Shown here: positions 1 through 12,008 of the stretch, piece by piece
Layout of the letters: each line of letters starts with the position of its first letter
How positions within the stretch are numbered: the stretch's first letter is position 1
Made by a program: the position numbers and the translations under genes
The notes under the pieces: generated by a model
Databases searched by the model: none
What the model saw: the letters and a program-made list of their open reading frames with translations, nothing else
What the model was told of the DNA's origin: nothing
Assembly: GCA_023078555.1 (NCBI GenBank)
Contig: CM041202.1
Location: 6,124,522 to 6,188,521, forward strand
Reading direction: 5' to 3'
DNA: 64,000 nucleotides
Source: Ulva prolifera
Taxonomy: Eukaryota; Chlorophyta; Ulvophyceae; Ulvales; Ulvaceae

Positions 1-2054
1 CTGCACCACTGTGGCCAGGAGTGATAACTAGGCGTGTGCACCACTTGGGTTGCCTGAAATGCCTGAAGGGCGCGAGAATTGACATCGCAGGCTCTTCACA
101 ATGTGCGCAGAGCACACTGAATGATGACGAAATCAACAGTAGCAAGTACTGGTATGTGTCAACTGCTTCACGGGCTGGGTGTGTGATGTGACCAGGAACT
201 GTGGTTGTGGAGTCACGAGGTTGACAGTGAATCAGCAGTCGGCAAGAGTAGACAGTGCAGTTGCCGCAAACAGTCAGAGTTGCTAAATCTGTCACATTAG
301 AACTTGAACGGAAGGATCCGTCAGCAAGGCCAGAATTTTACGCATCAACACCGCTACAATTGTACAGTTCCCGAAAGGATGGCACATTTGTTGAGAGTCG
401 TTTGCGCTAGGAGTGTCCCAGGCAAGATGATACAGCGGCCCTTCTGCTGCATTCTCGCTCCAGTCCAAATTCTGCATCTTCGTCACTTCAGGCACAAGTA
501 TGGGAACCCAGCATGCGTGAGCTTGTCATTGGTTGAGGCCTACACAAGCTCATGCATCGGCTTCCACGCCCTCAACCATGCTGCAACTCACTAAATTATC
601 GAATGTGAACATCACAGAACCCTTGCACAAGGCCGCCGGTCTGTGACACCAGAGGATTGGCAGTGAGATCACCTATCTTGTGAATTGCACATATCGAACG
701 CTTTCTGTGCCAAATTACACCCCAGATGTGTGCAGTCGCACCATGCCGCCATGGTAGTCTGGTGCATGCAGCTGGCCAGTCCTCTGGTTTCTAGACAATG
801 GTGAGTCACAACTGTTGCGGTGCCCCACACTCTTTGCAGCACTCACTTAATGTAGCAAACAGATCCCAAAACAATGTCGTCAGTGTGTGCGTGTGAAGTC
901 ATGCGCAAGGAGGGCATCCCAGACCACAACTGACCAGGCCAGGCACAGCATCTCAGCGAGGTACCCGGGCCCGGCCAAGCCCAACATCGACCCGGCAAGC
1001 TCCCAACAGCTCAGCCATCAGCGAGAGAATCTGTCCGTGATCTGTCGTGGGGCAAGCATGCTTCTGCAATGCAGCCATGGCGCCCCGTGCATGACATTGA
1101 ATTCACAGACCGACCATGCTCTGGCAACAAACCTGCTCAGAACATCCACGTACTTCGAGATACACCAGCAGTTTGAACAACTGTGCATGTGTAGTACTCG
1201 ATTGACAAGCCACGGCAGAGCATCAGAACATCAGCACGGCCCAGACTGATCCTGCAATAAGCAGACCATCTGATGCTCGCAGATGGATCTACAGCATCTG
1301 CACCACGTAGACGCTTGTGCAGCCACTAAAATTCCCGCATACAGTGGCCTGTTCACACAACAGCAATCATGGCACAGTCCATGCGTACCAACTCTAACAA
1401 AACACTGGTGGCGTTTCAGACAACTCAAGGACGTGAGCATAAGCGCAAAAGACCACGCTATCAGTAGATACTATGACTCGACGAGCGTGGAGCTCGCTGC
1501 TGTTGCTCGCCTGGGGTCCACAGCATGCGAAACTGGTGTGCTTGTGCACGATGTGCCGGACGACTAAGTACGCGATGCGCACCAGTGTAGCCATGTAGCC
1601 ACAAGCAAACGAGGCGCGACGAGGAACTCCGATCAAACGAACAGCTGGACACATTTCGCAACACCTTCGCATTTCGCAACATTAAGGGTGTCGGTGTGGT
1701 TCCTGTACTATCAATTGGTCGATTTGAAGCATCTGATCACTGCTGACGTGGGACGCGTGCTCTGTGTGAACTGCATTCGTGTGTGCGTCTGTTTGAATAT
1801 CATACCATAACATACGTGTTGATAGCCCAACAGTGAAGCCTGCAGATTCACCGCACTTTTGCGCATTTGCTTGCGCTTGGCAGTGGTCGTTCTAGGGATC
1901 CACCACCAGTGGTCGTGAACAAGCCATGCCAATCTTCCACCGAGCAGATGAAGGGGTCGACAGAGCTTCACTTCGGCACATCCTTAAAGTATGCGCCACA
2001 TCCACCTTGTGCATGTAGCGGAAATGGCTCGTTGCAGGTCACGCACACGTGCAG
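1..2054. other. Left flank with no supported gene
   Basis: I see no exon here that combines a plausible reading frame with splice sites like those used elsewhere in the window. Open frames up to 120 codons occur on both strands, but their translations look random in composition and none is closed by matching donor and acceptor sites. The stretch is treated as intergenic or as intron of a gene outside the window. Confidence 0.4.
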
Positions 2055-2473
2055 TTCTCCGCAATTGCTGATGAAAAACAATCTGCTGCGCAGGACCTGA
2101 TGGAGGAAGTGCAAAAGCGCAGCTCATTTACAGGCAATGATGTTATGGTCATGGACAATATTCGTGAAGGTGCGAAGCACTGCATTCATGCAGGCCACAC
2201 CCTTGCAGTGGCCAACCACAATCCTTCCCAGGCAGCTACGCTTCAAGCAATTGCGTATCCACTGAATACTCTCATCTGCCATACATAAACTCGTGATTTG
2301 CAGCGTATGTGCGCACAGCTACCCCGACAGTCATCTCTGCTGCGCTGCTCGGCTGTTGGCCGTACCTGCCACAAGCATTTCAGACGAGGTTCCTACCAAA
2401 GTTTATGAGATTCCCAGCAACGAAGTCGATCACGGGATGGCTGAGCAAATCCATGTTCTCTTCCATACAGACC
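2055..2473 (+). CDS. Two candidate exons of an unidentified gene
   Basis: Exon a (2055-2169) follows a CACACGTGCAG acceptor and ends at a GAAG|GTGCGA donor in phase 1. Exon b (2384-2473) follows CATTTCAG and accepts phase 1 in frame, so the two join without a frameshift into a hydrophilic, charged segment (…SAAQDLMEEVQKRSSF… then DEVPTKVYEIPSNEVDHG…). Residue composition looks protein-like and the donor matches the local GTGCG consensus. No family is recognised. They may be 5' exons of the gene whose large exon starts near 2947, but I could not find a phase-compatible junction to it, so the link is only positional. Confidence 0.33.
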
Positions 2474-2946
2474 GTAGCGTTGGGAAGCCTGGCAGCGGAG
2501 AGTGTTGCCGAGCACGCCTGGTTCAACGGCCTGCAAGTGGCTGTGGAGTCCCAGACAGAGTGCGCCCCGTGATCCAGGCGATTGCATGAATCCACCCGGG
2601 TGCATCAGACACATTTCCGCCCCAAGCCTGCACCATGTGAGCTCTCAGGGCAGGTGCACCGGGAACATTGTATTCTGTAAATCCCAAAGGCATGAGCAGC
2701 CATGCGTGCCCACGCTCGCATTGCGTTGCAGTCGAAAGGTGCACCGCGAGGTGCAAGACCTGCTATGTGATGGTACAGGCGCCATGTCTGGCCCTGCACC
2801 ATCACACAGCATCTCTCGCACCTCGTGGCTCACGTCCTTGCGCGTGCCAGCTGCCGGACACGGCATCCACATGCAGGGTCGGCGCATGCATCACTGCGCT
2901 GCTCAGCAAGCACCAGCCACAGAGCATCCTCCTCAAGAACATCCCC

Positions 2947-4446
2947 ATGTCCGCGCAGCCCCTCTACTCCTCGCTCAACTCCGAGGGGCCGGCCCCGCAA
3001 CAGATCCCATCCGACCGCCCCCCGCAGCCTCAACCTCCGCCCGCACCCACCGCCCCGGCAGACCCGTCGCACCGCCGCGGCCGCACGGCCACTGGAGAGC
3101 TCGGCCGCGTGGAAGTCAAGGCGGATGACGTCCCGGAGTACGTGCTGTTTGCGATGATTACGAAGCAGGTTGAGGCGCGGGTGCCGGAGGAGGAGCTGCG
3201 GCGGCTCGACCCCCGGCGCCGCCGCCGGTATCGTGGCGACCAGGAGGCGGGGGCCGCAACAGCGCCCCGCCGGGGCGCACTTGCCCCCACGGCACCCGAC
3301 GCATGGGGTGGGGTGGAGGCCGCGTACGGTGGAGCGCAGGACAGCGCGCAGCCCTCCACGGGAGCCAGTAGCCCGCACACAAACGATGTCCCAGCATATG
3401 GCGCGGGGCCCTCAGCGGGCGGCGGTGAGGCCGGGGAACAGGCAGAAGGTGGCAGCGGCAGCCCCCGGCGGGCCCGGGGGAGTCCGCTGCCGCCGACCGC
3501 CGAGGAGCTGGCAAAGCGGGAGGAGGAGGCCGTGTGGGGGTGGAGCGAGGCGGGGGAGCCCTCTGGGCAGGCCGCGGATGCGGCCGCGGGGCGGCGGCGT
3601 CATCACGGCGCAGGGCCGCGCTCGGGCGCCGACGCGGCGAGCGCCACACTGGCGGACGAGTGGAGCGATGCGTTTCCCAAGGATGTGCCCCGGACTTCGG
3701 ACGACTGGAGTGCCGTGGAAACGGGCGCGTTGCCGCACCGTGGCCGTGGAGGGGGCCGCGTTGGCGACCCCGTCACTGTGCGCTCCTCTTGCTCTGCTGT
3801 GTGCGTGTAGGCGCGCTGACTCTCTGGGCTCGACTGCGGGGATTGTGTGGCATGGCTCACCCTGGCAGGACCTGTTTGCCCATCGCTTCCTTTTGAGGAG
3901 AAGCCTTCCAGCCGCAGGTTTCACGACACACGTCATGCAGCAGTAGTGTTACTGACAAAAGCAAGGGCTATGAGAAGCACTTTTGTCGTAGGTGAGCAAA
4001 ACAGCAAGGGAAGACGTGTTCCACCGCCAACCCGGCCGCTTGCCTGCGAGCCATTCGTGCGGATGTTTGTCAGACGCACTGTGTACCCCATGAGCATGCC
4101 TTTCTTCTCTCGTGCATGTGCCGATCAGCAAGGGAAGCAGATGGCCTTGTTCCATACGTGTGGAAATGATATCCCGGCAGCGCACTAATGCCTGGCTTTC
4201 TGCACTTTGCAGGGTGGTGGCTATGTCTCCGCGGGTGGTGCGCCTGTGCCGCGGCGCCGCCACCACGTGCAGTCAACCGATGACGGCGGTTTCGCGCATG
4301 ACGCGGGGCTCGACGAACTCGAGACTGCTCCAGCGCCTCACCAAGGGCGGCGGTCGCGGCAGCATGCGCCAGAGACGCGGCCCGCCACCCGCGGCGGGGA
4401 CACGGACTCTTTCGGCGACAGTTACGGCAGCTATTCCGGGCGGTAG
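2947..4446 (+). CDS. Unidentified Pro/Arg/Gly-rich protein, last two exons
   Basis: Large exon 2947-3777 (277 codons if the ATG at 2947 is the start; the frame is open further upstream, so an earlier exon is possible) ends at CACT|GTGCGC in phase 0 and joins the exon 4213-4446 after CTTTGCAG, phase 0, giving about 354 residues. The N-terminal 60 residues are Pro/Gln-rich. Residues about 58-95 (VEVKADDVPEYVLFAMITK then an Arg-run) are the only stretch that looks folded. The remainder is low-complexity Gly/Ala/Glu/Arg, and the protein ends in a Gly/Ser/Tyr-rich tail (SFGDSYGSYSGR). This composition suggests an RNA-associated or scaffold protein, but no domain is recognised and no function is claimed. 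A TGTAA motif lies 47 bp after the stop, supporting the 3' end. Confidence 0.5.
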
Positions 4447-4492
4447 CATTGCAGTTTCATTGTGCAAGATGTGGCGCCTGGAGGTGGTTGTA

Positions 4493-4497
4493 TGTAA
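4493..4497 (+). promoter_or_regulatory. Putative TGTAA polyadenylation signal
   Basis: TGTAA lies 47 bp after the stop codon of the 2947-4446 gene; a second TGTAA follows near 4557. TGTAA is the usual chlorophyte poly(A) signal. A pentamer is common by chance, so the support comes from the position. Confidence 0.35.
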
Positions 4498-6585
4498 TCT
4501 TGCTGCAACATGTGTTTCGGGTTGCGCCTGCCGCTGTCACAGGCAGCCCCCCCCAGTGTAACGTGAGAGCGATTGCCCTTGGGTCCTTAGAAGCGATTCC
4601 CATCGGGTCTATAAAGCCTGCGATTCTTTGGTTCTTACGCGTGGCACTGTTGCGAAGCCATGTAAGGACCACATGAGGCCACTTGTCGAGAGGCCTGCAG
4701 TGCTCTACGCAGATGCTTCTGAAGAAACAACAGTCTTGCAACAGCTTGGCCAAGAGTGCAGTGCACATGCGCGCGAGTGCCAAGGTCGTGGCGCTCTGAT
4801 GCCGGTGCTGCCGTGCCCTGTCACCCGACCGCTGTCCAGCGCTGGCGGTTGTGAATGCCTAGGTGTCTACCATCCGTCTATCCACCGCTGCACGCACTTC
4901 AAGGAGGCCATAGCAGTGTATCTTAGTGGAGCTTGTACACGGGCAGCTCCTTCATGCCATTGCACAAGATAACCTCAGATTGCTGCTGCTCATGTCGGTG
5001 ATTAGGTCCAGTGGCAACGCTGGTGGTGCCTAAAGTCCTTTGTAATGGCCATCATGGTTGCCATCAACAACTTCCACACCAATCATCAGACACTTGGCGG
5101 ACACGGCAGCTCAGGGGGTGGGGGTGCGGATTTGATTGTGGGTGTGGGGTTGGGGGGCCTGTGTGTGTATGGCTGCGGCCCGGGCGGGTGCTGACATGTG
5201 CGGTTGCGTGCCCTCGAGTGTGTGTGTTGGTATGTGCTGCATGTTGCTGCTTGCGTGGGTGTGCGGTTCCACTGGTTGTTGCCCGAGGTGCTACCTGCCT
5301 TGCTCGCTTTGTCCTTGCAACACTCAGGGCGGCTCAATGCTGGAGGTGCGCCACAGGTAGATTTTACCACTCCAGGCAGTCACATGCTCGCACCAACACT
5401 GAATTGCTTTGACACTGTACACTTGACAGCCCCGATCTGCTGGCTGTGTGCATTCTGAGACAGCCCCTCGCAGCGCACGCAAACAGGACATTGCGAATCC
5501 ACCATTTGAAGACCAGGTTTTGGTTCTGGCAAGGTGAGAGGCTGATCAAGCCTGTCATTGATTTTGGGCTCGAACAGGTGCAGCTGGGTGGTCCATGGTT
5601 GCATCCATGTGCGGCCCTGTGCCACCCAGCAGCCTCTCCTTCGCCCTCGAGTGTCGGGAGCTGAAGCATCCACAATGGAACACCAAGATTATGATCTATG
5701 TATCGAACTGCTTTGGACTCGGAATGGAAGCAACTCCGGGCGCAGTCTAATTGCCATGGGCTCATTACATAAACCAGCAGTAGTGGCAGTGATCACCGCG
5801 AGACTGCGGTTTACAGTGTAGCCTCTGCACGCTGGTCTGTGTGACGTGAGGCATGAGGCTTCAGAATGCAGGCCTATAGGACATTGCAAATGGCATTATG
5901 TAGTGGGGGCTGCGACCAAGCACAGCGGTGACTCAAAACTGCCAATGAGAGGGGCTGTCTGCAGGATGTCACCAATCAACACACAGTGCATTGCTGCCCA
6001 GGGCAGCCATCAGTGAATGTGACAATGGTGCGGCTCACGCTGCAGTTCCGTGGTGATATATAGATTGAGCATTCGTGCCTGAATTGTCTTGTGGCTTGCT
6101 CTCCAGTTTGCTGGGGGTACATTGCATACCGCCCCCTGGTGTTCAAATGAAGGTGGAGATTTACAAAGAGACGTCAACCGTGCCAACTCCCGGCAATCAC
6201 AGAAATTGATGACTAAAGCGAAAATCGAAACTCTTCATCGAATACTGGAATTTTGCTGTGAACCCTACATTGTTACGGGGGCCACACGGGGTCACTGAGA
6301 TCCCACGATGTCAACACAAGCACTAACTGTTCTGGCAATCATAATTTGTAAAGCCCTACTTGTATCCCACATTATCTGATGTCTCACCCGTATCGCCTGA
6401 CTGAGCACACAGCAGGAACCAAAACGAGCACAGCTGTTTCACAAGAAATGCTAGCAATTTGATCAACAATTCCTCCATGGAGCCATCTACTTGATGAGAT
6501 ATGAATGAGAGCCGGTGATTTGGCGGTGATGCCGGTGCTGCCGGAGATCTGTGTGACAGCCATGCGATGGATGTGGCTCATCTAA
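4498..6585. other. Intergenic stretch, nothing assigned
   Basis: A GT-rich low-complexity patch lies at about 5110-5260. Frames on both strands are short and lack splice-compatible neighbours. I see no gene here. It separates the converging 3' ends of the 2947-4446 gene (+) and the 6586-7507 gene (-). Confidence 0.35.
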
Positions 6586-7507
6586 TCAGCGTGTGTCTCC
6601 TGTCAACTTCTTGATTCGCGCAATCCTCTCCAATTCCTTGGCATCTACAGCTTGCTGCTGCCTGCAGCACAATCACTGAGAACTGGAGGGATCTGGCATG
6701 AACTTCGCTTTCGCACGAGCTCCCGAGTGTCTGCGCGCAGAACATGTCGAGGATAGACATGACGAAAGGCGTTCAAGACGATGAAGACGTACAGGTCACG
6801 GCGTTTCTTCACATCCATGTCCATCATCACAGCACTGATGCCAACGGCAAGTCCTGCGCAGGCTCCGACAAACGCGCTTGGGTCCAAGATGGGCTGGAAC
6901 TCCGTGACGGGCATGGCGGGTTGAACGATGACGTACACTGATGAGATGGCGATATCAGACAATCAGCCAGCTGAACTGTGCAGAGGTGTTTGTACCGCCT
7001 GCAGAGACAAAATTAGCAGGCGACGGGGACTTCGCTGTCGACACAACAATCTGAGCAAGCAGCACCGACGATTTGATGGTCGTTGCGTGCAGCGCAATTG
7101 ATATGTACAGGTCCAGTTCACATAAAGTGTCACAACAGCAGCTATATGTAGCGGCGCAAGCGATGGCAGAGCATGGCACGCGCAGTGGCGCAGGTGCGTG
7201 TTCGCACACGTGTCGCGCACGTCGCATTGCGCCCATGGCGCGCCACAAGGACACGGTATACATGAGCTGGAGATGCGGTTGCGCGTTTGCACAGCACTTC
7301 CGCTCAGCTGTATCACCTGCTCTCGCGAAAAGCGCCCAAAGATGTACACAGTAGCAGACTGGCCAGAGCGCCGGGAAGCGTGTCGACACTGCTGCAAGCG
7401 GGGAGCAACAGACTGGCGATCACGTAGTGCCGCGATCACAGCCTGCACCTGGATTGAACGAATTGATGGCATAGTCGACCTGCTCGCCGCGAATGTATGT
7501 AACAGCT
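6586..7507 (-). CDS. Small unidentified protein with a hydrophobic segment, three exons found
   Basis: Three exons join in phase on the minus strand: about 7507-7449 (ends CCAG|GTGCAG, phase 1), 6937-6717 (after CATCAG; ends GAGCTC|GTGCGA, phase 0) and 6657-6586 with the stop. The joined C-terminal part is about 115 residues. A first part carries GEQVDYAINSFNP; a central part has a hydrophobic stretch (AFVGACAGLAVGISAV, possible membrane segment) followed by MMDMDVKKRRDLYVFIVL; the last exon is a charged helix (DAKELERIARIKKLTGDTR). The start codon is unresolved; the 5' end lies within about 100 bp of the RimM start on the other strand, so the two may share a promoter region. No family is recognised. 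The gene call rests on agreement of phase at two introns. Confidence 0.45.
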
Positions 7508-7618
7508 GTGCTGCACGGATTACCGAATGCTTGTCGACATGATTAACGCACAAAAAAAAAACATCAGCCGAGAACTTGATTCAGTGTAATATGCTTTCTA
7601 GCACGTGATATCATTGTG
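7508..7618. promoter_or_regulatory. Short divergent intergenic region, possible bidirectional promoter
   Basis: About 110 bp separate the most 5' exon found for the minus-strand gene from the RimM ATG. It contains a run of ten A at 7552-7561. No TATA box or other element can be named with confidence; the call is from gene arrangement only. Confidence 0.3.
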
Positions 7619-10600
7619 ATGGTTCCTCGAAGTCAGGTACCACGTCAACAACGCGCATCTCGTCTATTCCGCGGCCGTGCTGTTCACGTTAGACCTGAAA
7701 GTGGCACTCGTGTGAGCATACTCCCAAGCCTACAAAGGGATATATCAACCACAGTTATCAACAGCTGTGCATGCACCTCCGATGATGCGTCGGCACTACT
7801 CAAGGCAGAGCCAGTTTCGTGCATCAAGCTGCCGCTGTCGGATAACGGAACAGAGCGCGCCTTCTGGAGCACCTTGGCTCAAAATGTCACTTACTGTCCA
7901 GATGACATGATAGAGATAGGCTACGTGTGGAAGCACTTGGGGATACGCGGGGAGGTGGCAATCAGGACACGCACATCGTTCGAGGACATGCGCCTTGGCC
8001 TAGCCGGAACAAGGTGTGAAGGCAGCAAGCTTCGCCGCCTACTTCTCTGTGTCAATTATTCGTCTACATTAAGGCCAGCTCATTTGTTACCGCCTCACGG
8101 TCACACGGATGGTTGCCGTGCTAATGCATGGCCTTGCACTGACCTGCCACCTGCTTCAAAGCATGTGCTTTGATGTGATCACTGCGAGAGGCAGTCGATA
8201 ATCACTCACGGAGCCCTCTAGCGTTTCAAGATATCAGCTCACGGGGTTCAGGTACCTCATGCCATGCGACAGCCATGCCCTCAGCCTCCCTGGAGATCCC
8301 CTGGAAGGGAGACCACCACTGTTTCAACTACACCAGAGGCTCGCTCGGCAGAAAGTGCAGTCAGAAAAGACAGTGTGGCTGGCGCTTTTTGTCGGCTGCT
8401 GTGATCGTGACGCTGCAGAGCAGCTGCGGTATGCGCGCGTTTTCATGCACAGAGATGACTGCCCACAGTTCAGTGTCCCCAGTGACATCGCTCATGGCAT
8501 TGAAGACTCCGCCACACCAGGCTCCTCAGCTGACGCAGGAGGTATGCGTCATCCCTTCTGTAGCCCCGTGTCCGCTGCCCTGCCACGAGCAGGCTGCCCC
8601 AGAATGCGAGGGCACCGGTGGCTACGGGTGCACATCAGGCAGCAGCTGTTAACCACATGCCCGGCAGGCACGAGTCACTTGCGCAGCCGGCATCCGCACA
8701 CATGCGCATGCTTGATGCAGGGCGCCAATGCGACATGCCCACTGGCGCCGCAGTGCATGAATGCTGCATGAACGACGCTCGCGTTTTGAGCTGCCGGCTA
8801 GACTCACGGCAGATCCGCGGCCTGGGGGGGTGCTCACACCCTACACCCGCACATCTGCACCAAACTCTACGCCTCTCTACATGGGCCTGTTCTGGTGCCA
8901 CCATGGTATCACATGCATGCGTGGCGTAGGTGTGCCACGAGGCAACCCATTTGCCAGCAACTGAACGCATGCACTGTGCCAGATCAGCAGCCCCCCCCCG
9001 CACCTCCGGGCCCCCCTGCGTCCACCGTGCCGCCAGAGGCCCTCCGCCGCATGAGCGCCGAGGAGATCCGCGGCTTCGCGGCGCTCCTCACCGCCCCTGC
9101 AGCCATGGCGTGCGGCGGCGTTCGCGTCGGCGACGGCGCCGCCGAGGCGCTGCTGCGGCCGGGCGGCGCGGTCTGCGTTGGCCGCGTCATGGACGTCTTG
9201 CATGACGAGGGCCGTTTCTACGACACGAGCGAGTACGTGCGCGCGCGCGGCATGGTCGACCTCCCGGGGGCCTGCCCCGTGTTCCGCGTGGCATTCCACC
9301 GGGGCCTAGTGGCCGCGCCGGACGGGGGCCTCGCTGATGTGGACAGCCTGCTCACTGAGGAACTCCTTCAGGCACGCACCCCCCCTTGTCCTGCCGAATG
9401 TTCGGGCAGCACGGCGTGTCGTTGGAGCGTGGGTGGGGCCGCACTACTCTCGTGCCCCCCACCATGCATGCGTGTCTCGTCGAGGGCCCCACCCGTCGCG
9501 TCCTCGTCCCTGCCGGGCTCGATGCCGCACGCAGTGGAACCGCTTATGTCAGCATGCACGCATAGCTTAATGTAGCCCATCTCAATTGGCCGGCGCGGAC
9601 TGATGGTGCGCCATTGTGTACCCTGCTCAGTGTGGGTGAAGCGCGTGGCCGCGTGGAGGTGGTGGTGGTGGCTGAGGTGGGGCCAAGGCGCGGTGAAGCG
9701 CGTGGCCGCGTGGAGGTGGTGGCTGAGGTGGGGCCAAGGCGCGGTGAAGCGCGTGGCCGCGTGGAGGTGGTGGCTGAGGTGGGGCCAAGGCGCGGTGAAG
9801 CGCGTGGCCGCGTGGTGGTGGTGGCTGAGGTGGGGCCAAGACGCGGTGCAGGCGGAGGGTGCGCAGGAGCTGCGGGAGCACGGCGTGCTGAGCAACGGCG
9901 CGACGCCGCTGTGGATGCCCAATGCGCGCAGCGGCCTGCTGCCGCTGCTGCCGGAGCACGTGCTGCACATCGACTACGTCGCCGAGACCGTCGAGTTCAC
10001 CGCGCCGGAGCGGTGGCTGAGGGACCACCTCGCGCCCCGCATGGTGCGGCTCCCGCTTTACCCCCCCCCCCTCCCCCCCCCCCCCCCCCCCCCCCCCTCA
10101 TCCTCCCCTCTCCAGGCTAACCTGCCGGTAGCACAGCACTCATGTTCCCTAGGGCGCACGGACTCGTGAGACAGCAAGTAAATCCCAGGCCTGTTTTGAC
10201 ACTCGATGGGGTCAGTTTGGGCGGCATAGAGCTGCTGGCCACCGGTCCTGCCCCGGGGTGTTATATCTAACTTGCGGGCTATAGCTGTGCCTGGACTACA
10301 GTTCCTCACCGACAGCACCGTGGTTGAGGTATCGCCTGCTGCCTGTAGGAGGGTATCCCTCTCCAGTGGTGAACACTAGGCAGTGCCTCGGACGTGGTAC
10401 AGAGCCCCGGCCGTGCGGTTCACATGCCCGATATGCCCCGACCATGGCTGCGCATCGCCCATGGCGGAGGCCCTTGTGCCTGCTGCAACTGCTTTGCAAA
10501 GATCCGGTGGCGGCTGTGCCACACGGACAGAGTCAGACAGGCAGGTCACACCCTTGGTGCTGCACATCACAACATGATCGTAGCGCTGCCCCCAAAATAG

Positions 10601-10779
10601 ATAAAATTGCATTGCGTAACGGCCATGTGATGTGTGCGCAGATCAAGCGGCGGCCTCCGCGGCGCTCAGAGAAGGTGAAGCAGACCATGGGCAACAAGTA
10701 CCGCAAGCGCCGGGACAAGGCCTTCATCCGCCGCAAGGGCAAGTTCGCTCGCCTCGGCCGCAACATGCGCAAGACCTAG
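7619..10779 (+). CDS. RimM-type 16S rRNA processing / ribosome maturation factor (organellar)
   Basis: Five exons join in phase: 7619-8013, 8252-8541, 8983-9371, 9852-10043, 10642-10779 (467 residues). RimM assists assembly of the head of the bacterial-type small ribosomal subunit, so the site is probably the chloroplast or mitochondrion; the first 40 residues are Arg/Ser/Val-rich and acidic-poor like a transit peptide. The RimM N-domain is clear: IGYVWKHLGIRGEVAIRT at about residue 99, GTRYLMP created exactly at the exon 1/2 junction, and DRDAAEQLRYARVF in exon 2. The C-terminal PRC-barrel-like part is spread over exons 3 and 4 (…PLWMPNARSGLLPLLPEHVL…), with a Pro-rich insert. The protein is more than twice the bacterial length. 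Exon 3 ends at a GC donor (CAG|GCACGC). Exon 5 adds a 45-residue Lys/Arg tail absent from bacterial RimM. Exon 1 and 2 are near certain; assigning exon 5 to this gene rests on phase. Confidence 0.8.
9636..9848 (+). repeat. 51-bp minisatellite in RimM intron 3
   Basis: About four copies of a 51-bp GC-rich unit (core GCGCGTGGCCGCGTGGAGG) run up to the 3' splice site of the intron; the first copy has two extra GGT triplets. Because 51 is a multiple of three, one frame stays open through the whole array and into exon 4 as a 17-residue repeat (AVKRVAAWRWWLRWGQG). Confidence 0.9.
10061..10097 (+). repeat. Poly-C tract
   Basis: Thirty-seven bases that are all C except one T, starting 17 bp inside RimM intron 4. 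A G-quadruplex could form on the opposite strand. Length is likely to vary between individuals or assemblies. Confidence 0.9.
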
Positions 10780-10941
10780 CACCCCCTCCAGCATGCGGGA
10801 GTACCACCACAGTAGAGTTGGGCTGCATCACAGGGGCTGGGGGGATTCGAGATTGTCGAATGTGTTGGGCCGAGGCTGACGGGGGGAGGCGGTGCTGTGT
10901 TCCTGTGAGATGCCTGCGGTGGACACTGCCTACTTCGTCCT

Positions 10942-10946
10942 TGTAA
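10942..10946 (+). promoter_or_regulatory. Putative TGTAA polyadenylation signal of the RimM gene
   Basis: TGTAA 163 bp downstream of the RimM stop codon, a normal 3'-UTR length for a green alga. Positional evidence only. Confidence 0.35.
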
Positions 10947-11844
10947 CACACAGCAGGGAGCATTGCGGCTGGGCAGGTGCTGTGGATGCATGCTCCGTGG
11001 GCGGGTGCTGTCTTTGATGCCCTGTGCATGCAGGCAACGCCCACACGTGCGGGTGGAAACGAGTTTGCAAAGAGCTGCAGGCTCCACGTGCTGACACAAG
11101 CTGCATTAGGAGAAAGCATTTCTGCAATTCGTCAGCTGCTCAGAGGACTGCAAGGGCGTGCTGTGATGGGATTCCCTGCCAGCCTGAGTTGTGTTGTCTA
11201 GTTGTACCCGTCACAGGGGTTGGTCATCCCGCTCCGGCGGGTGACTGTGTGGCTCCATCAAGCGCTTGCGCTGGTGGGGTCACCGCTTATCGCAGATCGT
11301 GATACGGTCATACCACCAGGAAAACAAGCGATCCCATCAGAACTCGCAACTTAAGCCTGGCTTGATGTATTTGTTTGCTTTGCCATATAATGGCCCGGAC
11401 CGGGCTGAAAATTAAGGCACCCGAAGTTGCAATTAAGGGTTAATCAAGAACACTTAATTAAGGGTCAAATTTCGTGTAACTTACTCGAGTGCAAAACCGT
11501 CAAATTAAGGGTTTTTAAGTGCCTTAAACTGTGTTCCTGGCACCAAATTAAGGGTTTTTTACAGATTAATTTTAACTTGCGGGACATGTACATGTGTGTA
11601 CACGTGTGCCTGCTTGCAGCCTTGGCTGCCCTGCAACTCCAGCCAAGGCTGTCACGCTGATGCTGAAGTGTGTAGCACATCTCCAATGCAGTTTTCTGAT
11701 AGTGCACGGAAATTGGATACCACATTCATACGTTATGCTTGCCTAGATGGGTAACGGAAGACATCATGTGAACAGCAGTTGCAGCACAGCAGTCTGTACA
11801 TGTACAAATCCCTCAGAGCACTCGTTACACATATGTGGTCCCGT

Positions 11845-11905
11845 TAATTCGGAGTTGTCATTGTCCAATCGGATACGGCTCAGTAAATTTAGAATTACTT
11901 TACTT
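11845..11905 (-). repeat. Dispersed degenerate repeat, copy 1
   Basis: On the minus strand this reads …TTTACTGAGCCGTATCCGAT followed by TGGACAATGACAACTCCGAA. It shares the core AGCCG(T/C)ATCC…TTG(G/A)ACA(A/T)T with copies near 16630 and 35965. It has a short AAAGTAAAGTAA stretch upstream, also found at the 35.9-kb copy. Confidence 0.6.
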
Positions 11906-12008
11906 TCCTTCCTTTCCTTCCAAAACCGCAATGCTGCACTACAACTCAATTGCTTGCTTTCCCTTGTCTAGCACAACGTCACTGCTGCCTTGCTTTATAG
12001 TACCATGC

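Noticed and set aside
2309-2572. Plus-strand 87-codon frame with hydrophobic N-terminus
   Set aside because: A different frame of the same sequence continues the preceding exon in phase after CATTTCAG, so this one is taken as a shadow.
10061-10097. Poly-C tract as an assembly gap or artefact
   Set aside because: The flanking exon continues normally and the run contains an interrupting T, so it is more likely a true homopolymer, although its exact length should not be trusted.
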